Below, one piece after another: positions 20,201-31,830 of a stretch of DNA of 64,000 nucleotides. Within the stretch, counting starts at the first letter, position 1; each line of letters starts with the position of its first letter. The stretch is taken from assembly GCA_938743325.2 (NCBI GenBank), contig OW568899.1, positions 62,001 through 126,000 of the forward strand, written 5' to 3'. Below the pieces are notes generated by a model. The model searched no databases. It saw only the letters and a program-made list of their open reading frames with translations, and was not told where the DNA came from. The DNA comes from Pycnococcus provasolii (lineage: Eukaryota; Chlorophyta; Pseudoscourfieldiophyceae; Pseudoscourfieldiales; Pycnococcaceae). Made by a program: the position numbers and the translations under genes.

Positions 20201-23200
20201 TGTTGAAGTCGTCCACGTGCACGACAAGCTTCTTGCCTCCCGTGGGCGCGAACACGCCTTTCGTGCGCTTCTCCAGTCGTCCTTCGATGGCATCCTGCAG
20301 ACTATTCGACGAGCTCTGCGCGCTGAAGTTCACGACGAACGATCCCTTGCCCTCAGGCAGGCTGGCGAGCGTGTCCTGAATGATGAGCGTTTTGCCCACA
20401 CCAACTTCGCCAGTCACGAGGCAGTGAGTTTTCAGCGTGGGGTCCGAAAGCAGCTTGAGCAGGACAAACTTCGTTCTCACGCTGTCCACCGTGGGCACCA
20501 TGAGCTGGAAGAATGGCGTGTTGTTGATGTCCGGCCTGTAATTTGCGCTCAGCTTCTCGTCCCACGGCGCCCACGTCTTCTTCGTGGGGTGCACGAAGAC
20601 GTCGTACACGGTGTCCTGCGCTGGATACCGAGAATCCATTTCGCGCATCCACAGGTCGAACTTCTTGCGGCTGTCGTTGTCCAGCGACGCGCCGATCGAC
20701 CAGATGACCGAAAAGAGGAACGTCAGTTCGATCATCGGAACGTACGTGTCGGTGCCCTCCTCCACGCCGTTCGCTTTTTTGCACAGCGAGTCGAACAGGC
20801 GCACGCACGTTCGCACGCCATTGAGCGGATCGATCGGAACCGTCTCCGCGCAGTTGAGGCGCTTGTACTCCGTCACGGGCTCGATGTACTTCTCGACCAT
20901 GCGCGCGAGCGTCTCCTTGAGCACGGCATCGGACGCCTTCGTGGCAAGCCACGACGTGAGGAACGGCTGCAGCCCGAGGTCCTCGGTGTTCGTGTACACC
21001 ATTCCCGCGCGCGACACCGTGGCAGGTGATGCCTGCGACAGATCCTCCACCTCGAACAACAGCGAAACCTGCGGGGGCATGGCAATGCGCTCTCCGGACA
21101 GAAGCGTGAGAAGCTTGTTATCGTCGAGGGTGGTGTTCATCGACTCGATCCAGAGCGTGTCGACCGGCCCATCGAACAGAATCCACTTCTGGTCGGGCGT
21201 CTCCTCGCGGCAGATGGTACGGAACACCCGAGCGAGGATGCCATCCTGCCACTCGTTGTTGGAGTTGAAGCAGCCGTACATCTCGTCGTTGCTAAGGGCG
21301 AGCGGGTTGATGGGGTACACGTGAACCCGTTGGTAATTTTCGTCCTCCGGCATCATATCCTTGAGGCGTGCCATGGCACGAGTCAGGCACTTCCAAGCCT
21401 CGCTCTTTCCCGCGCCCGTTCGCCCGACAATCATGTTTCCGTGACGTGCAACCTTGCAGTCGAATATCTGGATCATCTTGATGACAAACTCGTGCACCAC
21501 CTGAAGATTGTTGTTGACAAGTTCCTCCTCCAAAATCTTGCGCAGAATGCCTCCGTCGTTGGGCGGGAGTTCCACGCCGGGGAACAGGTCGCCCAGAAGC
21601 GCCATGAAGAGAGGAAGATCGGCGTACACCAACTTCGGTTTGATGAGATCAATCATCGTCCTGAACATAATCACCTCCTCTGAAGCGTCAACTTCAACGC
21701 GCTTCAGGTTGCCAGCGGCACGCGCAATCGGAATGACAAACGATCGCAAACCGTAGTCGTAGTGATCCTGCTTCGAGAGCTGCTGCTGAGACAGCTCCAT
21801 AATACTAATCATCTTCTTGCTGAGAATTTTCGCTGTCGAAAACCCCTCGGCGAAAAGCATGATCTCAGAAATGAGCGTGAAGTCAGGAACCATCATCGAG
21901 ACGGGTCGCACGATTGCTTTTAGGTTGTCAGGCAACTCCGAGCGACCAGCGTATCCTGGGTTCATTGTCACGAAGATACCACAGCTGGGAATCAGCCTGA
22001 TTGTCTGCCCATAGAAATCGAAGTGAGACCTATTCTCCTTGATCGCAAGCATGACGACGCTGATCTGCGACGCGACGACGGACAGCACCTCCACCTCAAT
22101 TCGGTTGAACTCGTCGAGACAGGCCCAAGCTCCAGTCTGTGCCAATCCCGAAAACATCTTCGCTGTCATCATGAAGTCGACACCATCCGAGCAGTTGAAG
22201 ACGATGACGTAGCGCGCCAGCGCCTTGCCGAAATCCTTCACAGTCTCAGTCTTGCCAGTTCCGGCGGGCCCGAGAGGGTTGCCTCCACGCCGCGTGAAGA
22301 GCGCGGCTCCCAGCGTCATGTAGCATCGATCGGTCAGCGGCGTCATAACAAGACGGCCATTGTTGCCCTGATATTCGTAGCCGTACGTAAAAATAGACAA
22401 CACCTGTCGAACGATGCAGTCGTTGTTCTCCCAGTAGAATCGCAGCTGCGACAACCACTCAAAGTCCGCGGTGGACGAGCATCCCGACTTGCCCAGCTTC
22501 TCGATGACGTCGCGCGCGTGCACCTCGATGGTGATGAGAGCCACCACCTTCTTGCGCATGATCTTGGACACCTTCCCGCGCGTGATGCCAACAAGGCGAT
22601 TCAGGTAGGACACCCACTTCTTCTTCAGCTGGCGCAGCGCACTCTTCGCCAAGTCAGGATCGCTGAGGGACTTCTCGCACTCGGTCGTCCAGATCACCTG
22701 ACCGGCGGAGATGACCGTCTGACCCAGGAAGTCGCCAACCCAGCGCTCCACCTTCATGCTCTTGCGCTCCTCGAGCGTGCGGTGAAGGTACTTCTTCGTT
22801 GCCGCGTACATCGCAGCCTCGACGCGATTCAGCCACTCCTCGGGGCGTCCCTCGGTCTGCGCGGGGGTGTTGAACGGCACGTACTCGCCGTCGGGAGACG
22901 TCATGCCAATGCTCTCGCAGTGGCGCCTACCGTCCTGTCCCGGCATCTGCATGTCAAGCTTTGACACACCCTCGAAGCACTTTTTAAGGTGCTGCTGCAC
23001 CATCTGCGGGTCCTTCGCTTGGCCGAGAATTTCCAGCAGGTCGTCGCTCGAAAGGAAGTAGAAGCGCGGGAATGCCATACGCTTCGACTCGAGGTAGGCA
23101 TCGAGACTCTTCTGAATCTTCTCGAGTTTCATCTCCATGTCCTGGAACGCCTCCAGCAGTCCAGGAGCCGTGCAGGCTGGAAGTGCCTTGGAAACGTTCG

Positions 23201-26200
23201 CCATGAACGCCATCTTCTTGATGTACGACATGTGCACTCCGTCGAACATGCGCGACTCGCCGGGCAGCTGCCTTCGGATGTCCTCGCTGCCGATGAAGAT
23301 GTTCTCCAAATAAGACCAAGCCTTCTGCACGTTGAGCGTGATCTCCACCACCTCGCCGACGAGCGAGAGCTGCTGCTCTCGCTTCAGGATGATTTCCTCG
23401 AATACCATGAAGTACTTCGAAGCCTTCATCGTGCTGAGCGTTACGACGTTGTCCTCGAGCGCGGCGTTGACATCCTCCGTGCTGCGCAGACGATAAATCA
23501 TGTGCTTCGTGGAACCCTCCTTAAACTCCTTGAATGGCTGCATGTCAAGGCGCAGCGGATCCTGCTCCGGGGTGCCCTCCCACAGCTCGCCAATCGCCTT
23601 CAGGCTGAGCTCGATCGCGAGCTCCTTGGTCGCGTTCGTCGCGAGGTCCATGATGAGCTCCGCGTGGTCGGCGAGACGAAGCTCGACGACGCGATTGAGC
23701 GTGAAGTCGTCTCCTGCCGGGTCGAAGCGCTCGCCCACGGCATCCATGAGCTGCTCCCAGTGGCGTTCGCGCAGAGCCTCGTTTCTGTTTTATTTAGGGT
23801 GTTAGGGTGTTAGTGAATTGTTTGTTTATCCGCTATGGATGGTTAGAGGTAGACTTACCTCAAGTCCACGATCAGAGGCATCGTTTTCTTGAAAGAGTCG
23901 ACGACGTCCTTGATCCAAGCCCACGCAGGCCACGCGCGGATGTCGCGTCCAATCTTGACAATCTTCTTCGAGATCGTCACCGCGGTGGTCTCCATGCCCT
24001 CCACCAGAATCTCGCGGAACAGGCCGCCTTTCCAGCTGTTGTAGTTTCCCTCCCACTCGGCCACAATGCCCCACAGATTTTCCATGAGATCGAGCTCCTT
24101 CTCCGTGTCGCTCATCTCCTTGTACGGCGGCTGTGCCATGGCGAAGATGTCCATGCCCTTCTTGATGTCCGCGCCGCTCTTTCGTCGCGCCGCCAACGCT
24201 TCCTTCTCCTTGGCGATAAACGCCTTGGCAGACTCGACGTCGAATCCCTCGTTCGTGAATGGGGCCACGGTCTGAAACGTCTCGCGCGTCTCCGCAACCT
24301 CGCGCGTGAAGGCATCCGACATCTTCGCCACGCGCTCGCGGAATCCCTCCTTGGCCGTCGCGAGGGTCTCCTCCGCAGCCAGAAGCATGCTCTTGTAGTC
24401 TTCCCACTTCGACTCGAGAGACTCGAGCAGCGCATTTTCCTCGTCCGTCACCCCAGCCTCGAAACGCTCGAGCGTCTTGTACTTGTCGTGCAGAGGCTGG
24501 AATCGAGCTTCGACGCTGTCCAGCTCGTGCGTCAGCTTCACCTGCAGGTTCACCTGGTCCGCGAGCATGTCGAGGCTCGAAACAGGTACCGCAAGCGTGC
24601 GCGTCGAACTCGAAAATTGGTCGTGCAGCTCCATAAGCTCCGTCTTTGCCATCGAGTTGAGCAGCCCCGTGAAGCGCGTGACCCACCCCTCGCAGTGCGC
24701 GACGAGGCTCTGCTTCAGCGGGCTGACGTCGATTCGCAGGAAGCGCATGTTCGTCGACGAGTCCTCGGCCACCACGTCCTCGGCAATGTCCTTGTACTTG
24801 GAAATGTCCGAGGAAAACGCGGAGAGCGGCTTGCGCGCCTTCTCGTAGCGGCGAATGTACGCCTCCTTGTCAGCCTCCCAGACGTGCTTGAACTTCTTCT
24901 CGTAGTAGCCTAGGAACTGCTGCACCTTATCCACGATGCCCGAAACGCCTGCGGTGATGGCGACGATCGTCTTGAGCGTCGTGTCCTCGTCGCTCGACAC
25001 TGTCTGGTAAAAGCTGGGAAGCTCCTCCGACTCCTTTGCCGCCGCCGCCGCCGCGGCGCTGCCCTCCTGCGCGCGCGTTCCGCGGCTCTCCGCAAGGCGA
25101 GGTACCACCTGTATGCACGTGATGAGGTCGCGCGACGTGCTGTGCACCATGTCAAACAGCTCCTTCACGGACGGGCGAAGCTCCACGCGGTTGCTGGCAT
25201 TGTCCAGAATCACAGTGACGTTGAACACCGGCACCACCTCCGTCTTCGCGTCGCCGTTCAGAGCCCTGCTAAGCTCCTGCAGGCTCTTCTTGACAGTCTG
25301 ACGCAGCGCATCCTCCATCTTCTTGTCCACGGCGCGCGTGTACTTGATCCACTCCTGCTGCACGTCCTCGCTGTCGCCACGGAACGTCTCGTAAGTGCGA
25401 TCCATCTGCTGTCGTACATCCTGGTGAAGTCGCTCGAACTTCGCGCGCGCAGCCTCGCGAATCTCCGACTGCCGCTTCTCGAACTCACCCTCGCCGTAGA
25501 CGCGCTTGCGCTCGATCGACACGAGCAGCGTCTCAGAGATCTCCTTGCACGCTTTCGCAATCTTATCGTTCGCAGCCTTGTACTCGAGCACGGTTGTCTC
25601 CACCTCGCGGCAATACTTCTTCGCCTCGCGGAGGAAGAAGTCAAGGTGGTGCTTCTGGCTCGTCCAGTTGAGGCGGTGAATTCCCGGCGCGATTCGGCGG
25701 TCAAGGTAGTTGATACGGTCCGCAAATAGCTGGCGCTCGCTTTCGTTCAGGTAAGACAGGATGCGGTTGTAGTCGCGAACGACGAGCATCACGTTCTCGC
25801 GAAGGACGCGGAAGCGCTCGCGCGAAGCGGCAATCTCCATGGCCACGAGGGGGATCTCCATGTGCAGGCGCTCCCAGTAAAGAGTCTCCTGAAACAGGCT
25901 GAGAAGCGATTTATCGAAATTCATAAGCAGACTTCCGCGTTCCGATTCCGTCTGCGTCATCAGCGAATTCTCGAGCTTTTTGGGATAGTTCGGATCAATG
26001 GTTGCCACCCATTCCGCGTGCTGCGACTGGATGTACGCGTTGATGGATTCAACTGCCAGCGCGTGAGCGTGCGCCAGGTCAGCCGACTCCGGAGTGTCGG
26101 GAAGCAGCTTGCTCGCACGCTCGAGAACCTCGTACGGGCCAACAAGGCGGCGCTTTAGGCCATCCGCCCACACCGCTGCGCCGGAGTAGCGCGGGAGCAT

Positions 26201-28144
26201 CGACTTGCGATTCAGCGGAGGCGAGCGACGATAGTAGTCGAAGTGCTTCTTCACCGTCGTGAGCTCGGCAAAGAAGGCCTGGTACGTCTCCGCCGTCTTC
26301 TTCTCCACGCAGCGCTTGATTTGCTCGCGCTTGGCCAGGCTGTTGAACGCTTCGAGCAGCTCTACGCGCGGGCGCAGGCCCCCGCAAATCTCGAAAGCAA
26401 GGATGATTTGGTTGACGAGCATCACCTCCAAGTCTCGGACACCAGACTTAAAGGTGTTGTAGTCGTCGTGCCACCTCGTAGCCTTGACGTCCAGCACCGA
26501 GTAGTTGAGCGTGCGCAGCGTGTGAGCGAGGCGCCCAAACTGCGTCTGGATGTCTGCAAGGCTCTTCGTCAGTTCCGGCCCACGCGTTCCGCCGAAGCAG
26601 GGCAGCTCGCGCTTCGGCTGGAATTGGATCTGCGCCTCGCACACCTCCTGCAGGTCGCGGCATCGTTGAACGAATGCGTCGATGTTCGCAAAGATGGAGC
26701 CAGTGCGGTCGAACTCCCACGCAGCCTCGTTTGCGTTCGTGATGGCGTCCGCCGTGCGATTGTACGCAGCCTTCCACGCCTCGCCGGCTAGAATGGACTC
26801 GCGCAGAACCTCCATGCACGACTCGACGTCGCCCTCGAAGATGTCCGGGAGGCTGATGTGAGCGCGGCATCGGTTGATGATCTCGTTCGACACCTTGCGA
26901 AGCAGGCTGATGAGTCGCGTGTCGGTGTTGTAGAATCCGCTGTAGTTCCATATCATGCGAATGCGGTGCAGCAGGCTGGGAAAGATGGGCGGGATGTCCT
27001 TCGGCTCCGCCTTGGACAGCTTGATGCACGGCTCCTCGAGCAGCATGAGGAACTTGAGATTGTCCTCCGCCGCCGCCGCCTCGCGCTGGATGGCGCCGGA
27101 CAGCGACCGGAACGTCGGCAGGTACGAGCTCTTCGCGTGCTCGAGTACCGCGGTGATGGCAGCCACGTCGGGAAGCGAGAGCTGCGCTCGAATTCCGCTG
27201 AGGTCCACCGAGCGGTTGCGCCAGAACTCAATCTCGCTGAGCGGACCAGGATCCTCCTCGAGCTGCTCGCTGTTGTCCTGCGTTCCCACCACCTCCTTGA
27301 TCTGCCTCGTCCAGTGGATGAGCGTGCTCTCGAGGCGCTGCACGAGATCCTTCTCCTTCGCCACCTCGCGCGGCTCGCCGAGCGGCTCCGCGGGCACGTA
27401 GAGCACCGTCTGGCCTCGCAGGCTCAGGTTTGCGCTCTCAGTGAGCTGCGCCATGAACTTGTGCAGCTGGCCGCTGAAGTCCTTTTTGACGCTATCGGGC
27501 CACGACTTGTTTTGCACGACGCTTGGCACGTACACGTTGGACATGAGCCGCAGCAGGCTGTCCTGCGGGCTTCCGAAGAACTTTCCGCACGTGACGACGC
27601 GTTCGATATTCTTCACGGTGATGAACTTGGCCGGATCGCGCGCGCAGTACATGCACGCGGTGCTGCTGGGCAGGTCCGCGGGCGGGGCGGCTGTGACGTG
27701 CAGAGTTCCCTCGAGCACGTACGCGAAGATTGCCCGGCACGTAACGCTCTGCAGGAACTCGCTGACGGTTGCGTCCGACTCGTCGTTCCAGAGCGACGTC
27801 AGCCACGCCTCCGCATCTTCCGCATCGGCGGGTGCAAGCAGTTCGAATCGGCTTCGCACCCACACGACGCACGCGGCGTCCGCGGCCGACGCGGAGTCGT
27901 CTTCCGCAGCCTTCGCGGCGGCGTCCGGCTCCGCGTCTTCCGAGAGGTTTGTTGGTGCAGCGTCCCCTGTCGCCGTCGCGGCGTCGCCGGCCGCGCCGCC
28001 GCCCTCTTCCCCTTCGGCTGCTGGCGCGGGCGCCTCTGTCGTTTCTAAAGAGGCTTCGCCAGTTTCCGCCGCCGCCGGGGCCTCCGCGGCTGGCTCCGCG
28101 GCTGGCTCCGCTCCCACCACGCTCGGCGCTTCCGTGTCCGCCAT
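14212..28144 (-). CDS. Axonemal dynein heavy chain, outer-arm gamma/DNAH5-like, four exons
   Basis: The motor subunit of an outer-arm dynein. The coding exons are 28144-23859, 23784-18660, 18585-16335 and 16250-14212. Together they give 13,701 nt and exactly 4,567 codons (4,566 residues), the usual size. Joining restores conserved text at each junction: DLR|NEALRERHWEQLM, EEKRK|ELVDKKFKLSGG and HFKG|IVASFEGN. The tail region (DHC_N1) comes first, then the six AAA modules: P1 GPAGTGKT near residue 1938, P2 GRTGAGKS near 2217, P3 GEVGVGKT near 2557 and P4 GVGGSGRKS near 2904. The coiled-coil stalk spans about 3140-3450. The C-terminus ends DPEHWILRGTALLLALA. The first 90 residues are an Ala/Glu/Pro-rich extension. 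Assignment to the gamma/DNAH5 class rests on the tail (KREQIKRCVEKKTAETYQ) and the C-terminus and is less certain than the dynein call itself. Confidence 0.95.
16251..16334 (-). other. Dynein intron 3 (84 bp), introner-like
   Basis: Starts GTAAGTCTACCACTAACCA and ends TTCAG. It shares its first 19 bases and its ACACTAAATAAAA tail with intron 2, but the middle is a diverged A/C-rich segment. Splicing joins HFKG to IVASF in frame. Confidence 0.9.
18586..18659 (-). other. Dynein intron 2 (74 bp), near-identical copy of intron 1
   Basis: Starts GTAAGTCTACCACTAACCA and ends AAATAAAACAG. It differs from intron 1 at three of 74 positions, with no gap. Splicing joins EEKRK to ELVDKK. Confidence 0.93.
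23785..23858 (-). other. Dynein intron 1 (74 bp), near-identical copy of intron 2
   Basis: Starts GTAAGTCTACCTCTAACCA and ends AAATAAAACAG. Splicing joins the first-exon VDL-AG to A-NEALRERHWEQ, restoring a conserved dynein segment. Confidence 0.93.
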
Positions 28145-29729
28145 AGATACACGCGGCTGGGCACGAACGTGTGAGCTCCGCCGAGGCGAAGGGAGGGGAG
28201 GGGGGGGGCAACAAACAGGGGTTTGGTTTGGCGACGATTGGACTCGCGAGGATCAGCTCCAACGCTCAGCTCGACACTGCACTCCCTTACACACGAGCGA
28301 GCTCGAGCTCTTGCTCTTCGGACGGTCTTTGTCTTTGTCTTGACGAACACAGTCTCGCGGTGGGCCCCAGTGCAGCTCGTCCTGTCTGTCGTACGAGGTA
28401 CTGCACTGTGGAGCGTGGAGTGTGGAGCGTGGACTTTGGGCTTTGGCAAAGCTTTGGACTGCACTGCCAGACCAGACCCTGTTGCCTGTGTCGTAACCTT
28501 ATACTGGCGTGCCGGTCAGACCTCAGACCTCAGACATAAGACCAGAGACAACCTCCTACGGTAGAGTAGGTCCGAGGCTCTCTCTCGTGGATCCGCGCGA
28601 GACGCGAGACCAGGACTGCCGCGAGTGACTGCAGTTGACGAGGATGGGCCCAAACAGCACGCTGGCCTCTTGTACGTATGTAAGGTATGTTTACCACGCA
28701 GCAAGCAGTCTACGATGTACGATGTACGATGTACCGTGCACTGTACGTCAACGAGAACGTTTGTGTTTGTGCGTCAGGTCTCACTTCGGCAGCTCTCCCT
28801 TGTTCAGGACTCCTTCTTGACACCCTTTGCCACTGTTTTCGCTCATGTTTTTGCGTTGGTTCGTTGGTTGAGTTGGTTGCCAAGGACCTTGGTCACAACT
28901 CACAACGGTCCGCTGCATGCATTCCGCAGGGCTCGGCGCAGGAGTTCACGTCACCGTTAACGATATGTACCGGTAAGAATACCCGTATTATTGTCTGTTT
29001 TATGGACTTGTTTCCCTGTACTGTAGCCTATGTACCAGGCCGTCTACCGAGCGAGTATGTGCATAGGTCCCACACCAACTTGTAAGTTGTACTGTAGCAC
29101 AAGTCTTCCCAGTCTCGCTCCTTGACGCTATCGTAGCTTCAAGCTTGGTCTTGACGCTCCGTAAATCACCTGGTAAAATGGCTAAATGCCCATGCTGAAT
29201 GCTGAATCGTCTCGATTCCAGCCAGGATCGTCGAGCGTCGCGATGCGCGATGCGCGTCGCGATGAGGGCTAACCTTAACTGCTTTCCTCGGCGCTTTCAC
29301 TGGCACCGGCACTGCGACTCCAAGCAGCGCCTCCGTCACTCCGTCAGGTCAGGCTCAGCTCTCTGCGGCGACACAACAAGGCTACCGGAGTACCGGGTAG
29401 CCTCAACGCCCGCCTCGCCTCAGCAGCGTGTGCGCGTGTGCGTCTGTGTTGGGGGTAAGCCCTTCACCGGAGGGGGACAGGTCTGTCGCTCGCCCTGTAG
29501 CTGCACGCACGCGCGCTGCCGTGTTGTGCCTGTTGTGGCGTCCGTCCGTCCGTCGTTGTGCCTTGTGTGCACGCACACAGGTCTAGCGCTTGGGACCTCG
29601 ACTGCCACTGGAGTGCGAGTGCTGCGAGCTTGCAGCGCCCCAGCGGACGGGGGCGGCACTTCACGGGTTGGGCGCCGGGCACACTGCGCACCGCACGTGG
29701 AAGCGTAAGTAACGAACGATTGGGGAACG
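28145..29729. promoter_or_regulatory. 1.6-kb shared upstream region of dynein and Kelch-FN3 genes
   Basis: This is the longest gap in the window. It separates two head-to-head genes, so it must hold both promoters and any 5' UTRs. I find no convincing coding sequence. Features seen are a G-run near 28200, low-complexity dyads such as GGAGTGTGGAGCGTGGA near 28420, a heptameric repeat at 28710 and CTAACCTTAA at 29269-29278. Several short frames are open but have no recognisable domain. Confidence 0.5.
28710..28732. repeat. Tandem (TACGATG)n repeat
   Basis: Three direct copies of a TACGATG heptamer in the dynein/Kelch upstream region. Confidence 0.8.
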
Positions 29730-31613
29730 ATGCCGCCCAAGAAAGATGACAAGAAGGGTGCGGCCGCGCTCACGCCCGAGGAGAAACTTGTGCTCGCCGA
29801 GCAGACGATGGAGGCGGAGAAGCAGAACATGCAGGTGGACATGGCGTTCCACAAGGATAAGCTCACGCAGAGCAAGATCGAGGCGGCCAACTATCACCAC
29901 GAGCTCGAGGATACCAAAAGCAAACTCGCCAAGGCGCTGCAGGACTCGGAGGATATTCTCACGCACAAGCAGCGCGAAATTCAACAGAAGGTGGAGCGCG
30001 TCAACACCCTCGAGGGGAAGGTGAAGGAGCTCGACGCCGTTGTCATCGAGCGTGACGAGGCTATCGCACGCATGACGCAGGAGCGCAAGGAGGTGCAGAA
30101 GCGCCTCGACGAGGCGAGCGAGACTCTCAAGGAGAAGATGGCACTCGAGAAGACAGTGCAGAACCAGGATGCGCTTATTGCGGAGCAGGATGAGGAGCTC
30201 AAAAAACTGCGCGATGCGCTTGAGGAGAGGGAGCACGAGCTGTACCTGCGCACCGAGGAGTGCGAGGACCTCACGCTCAAGGCGAACGGGTCGACGCGCC
30301 TTGCAATCTTCTTCGGCGAGCCTTGGCTGGTGACGCTGTCGCGTTTCCGCCTGCACAACCACGATAACGCCACCGACCGCGAGGATAACACGCTCACCAT
30401 CATGTCGCCGAAGCAGATTGTGCTGTGCGGCGGCCAGAGCCGCGTCGAGGGTTCGAGCTCCCTGCTGGCGGCGAACATCGACCCGTCGAAGATGGAGTGG
30501 GACGCGCCGCCGGGCGCCATGGCGAACCACCAGGCAGAACGGCACGGGCACACCTCGACGGCTGTGGCAAAGAACAAGCTGGTCGTCATCGGAGGGCGGC
30601 GCATGCACACGGTGCTGGATGAGGTTCACGTGCTGAACACGGACGGCATGAAGTGGACGACGATGAACCTTCGCGGCGTTGTTCCGCAGCGCGAGGGACA
30701 CGCCGCGACGCTGTGCGGCGAGCGCATCTACATATTCGGCGGCTCGAACGGCACGATTCTTTCGTCGGACATCTACTCGCTGGACGTCGAGCAGAGCTCC
30801 ATCGCGCAGATGTCCGTGTACGGCCCGAGTCCCACCCCTCGGCGCGACCACACGATCGTCGCGAGCGAGGATGGGCGTCGGCTCTGGATGTTCGGCGGGA
30901 ACGACGGCGGGAAGGTGCTCGGCGACCTGCAGATTTTCGAGGTGGAGAGGCAGATGTGGATTTCGAATCCGAGCACGTCGGGAACGCCGCCATGCGCTCG
31001 CGAGTGCCATGCCAGCGGATGCATTGGCAAGTACCTGATGATCGTCGGAGGTTTCGACGGAACGCGCAAGCTGTCGGACATATGGGCGCTCGACACGGAG
31101 ACGCTTTCTTGGGAGTGCATCGACGAGGGCCAGAAGCCGAACGCGAAGATGACAAACCCCGTGGACCAGGTTGTGAATCTGCAGAAGCGTGCGCGCTACA
31201 CGACGTTCTACGGCAAGGCGATCATCAGCGTGATGCCTTACAAGGCTGATCGCCTCGACGAGCTTCAGATGCTCGAGTTCCAGCTTCCTGAGGACCTGGA
31301 GGCGTTGAAGCGCAAGGGTGGCGACGACGACGCGGCGGACCGTCTTGAGCTTCTGTCTGGCATTCCGAGTGGCCCGAATGCGCTGGAGGTGAGCTGGCGC
31401 CCGCCGACGAAGAATCAAGACCGCGTCGACCGCTACAAGCTGATGGTTGCGACGAACACGGGTGTTGTGAAGGAGGTTTGCCAGGGGAAGCACGTTCGGT
31501 ACCGCGTGAGTGGTCTTCGTTCCAACACGTCTTACGTGTTCTGCGTCAAGGCGATCTACGACGACGGCTCGTTCCTGTGGTCGGAGAGCAAGGAGTACCA
31601 GACGAAATCCTAA
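29730..31613 (+). CDS. Coiled-coil, Kelch-repeat and fibronectin-III protein
   Basis: 627 residues. Residues about 15-190 are a heptad-rich, Glu/Lys-rich coiled coil (LTPEEKLVLAEQTMEAEKQN onward). A Kelch propeller follows at about 225-480, with blades marked by GG doublets (VVIGGRRMH, IYIFGGSNG, LWMFGGNDGG, LMIVGGFDG), each followed by an aromatic position. The C-terminus, about 530-625, is a fibronectin type III domain ending VSGLRSNTSYVFCVKAIYDD. It reads as a cytoplasmic scaffold. Its head-to-head position with an axonemal dynein heavy chain suggests a ciliary role, but no domain proves that. The start is the first ATG of the frame, in a Lys-rich MPPKKDDKK context. Confidence 0.88.
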   Translation: MPPKKDDKKGAAALTPEEKLVLAEQTMEAEKQNMQVDMAFHKDKLTQSKIEAANYHHELEDTKSKLAKALQDSEDILTHKQREIQQKVERVNTLEGKVKELDAVVIERDEAIARMTQERKEVQKRLDEASETLKEKMALEKTVQNQDALIAEQDEELKKLRDALEEREHELYLRTEECEDLTLKANGSTRLAIFFGEPWLVTLSRFRLHNHDNATDREDNTLTIMSPKQIVLCGGQSRVEGSSSLLAANIDPSKMEWDAPPGAMANHQAERHGHTSTAVAKNKLVVIGGRRMHTVLDEVHVLNTDGMKWTTMNLRGVVPQREGHAATLCGERIYIFGGSNGTILSSDIYSLDVEQSSIAQMSVYGPSPTPRRDHTIVASEDGRRLWMFGGNDGGKVLGDLQIFEVERQMWISNPSTSGTPPCARECHASGCIGKYLMIVGGFDGTRKLSDIWALDTETLSWECIDEGQKPNAKMTNPVDQVVNLQKRARYTTFYGKAIISVMPYKADRLDELQMLEFQLPEDLEALKRKGGDDDAADRLELLSGIPSGPNALEVSWRPPTKNQDRVDRYKLMVATNTGVVKEVCQGKHVRYRVSGLRSNTSYVFCVKAIYDDGSFLWSESKEYQTKS

Positions 31614-31830
31614 GGAAAGATCTTACCTTCTTCTTCTGATAAAATTTCTGCTTCACTTCATTTCATTTTCTTTTGAAAAGAAATTCTCTCAGTGTATCGA
31701 TACAAAGCCTTTTTCTTTCTTCTTAGTTATTTATATAATCGTTCATTCATTCAACGCGGGGAGTGTGTGAATGGCCGACCGTTGGACAGAGTAAAGTACA
31801 CTTCATTTACTGAATGAGGGATCTCAGTTT

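Noticed and set aside
18627-23747. Dynein as four separate genes
   Set aside because: Splicing at consensus GTAAGT...CAG sites restores conserved dynein text across all junctions and gives an exact 4,567-codon frame.
29199-29708. 169-codon plus-strand frame in the dynein/Kelch upstream region
   Set aside because: It has low-complexity Cys/Val/Arg composition, no domain and a better-supported gene directly downstream.
29661-31493. 610-codon minus-strand open frame
   Set aside because: It is antisense to the Kelch-FN3 gene, whose Kelch and FN3 motifs are clear on the plus strand.
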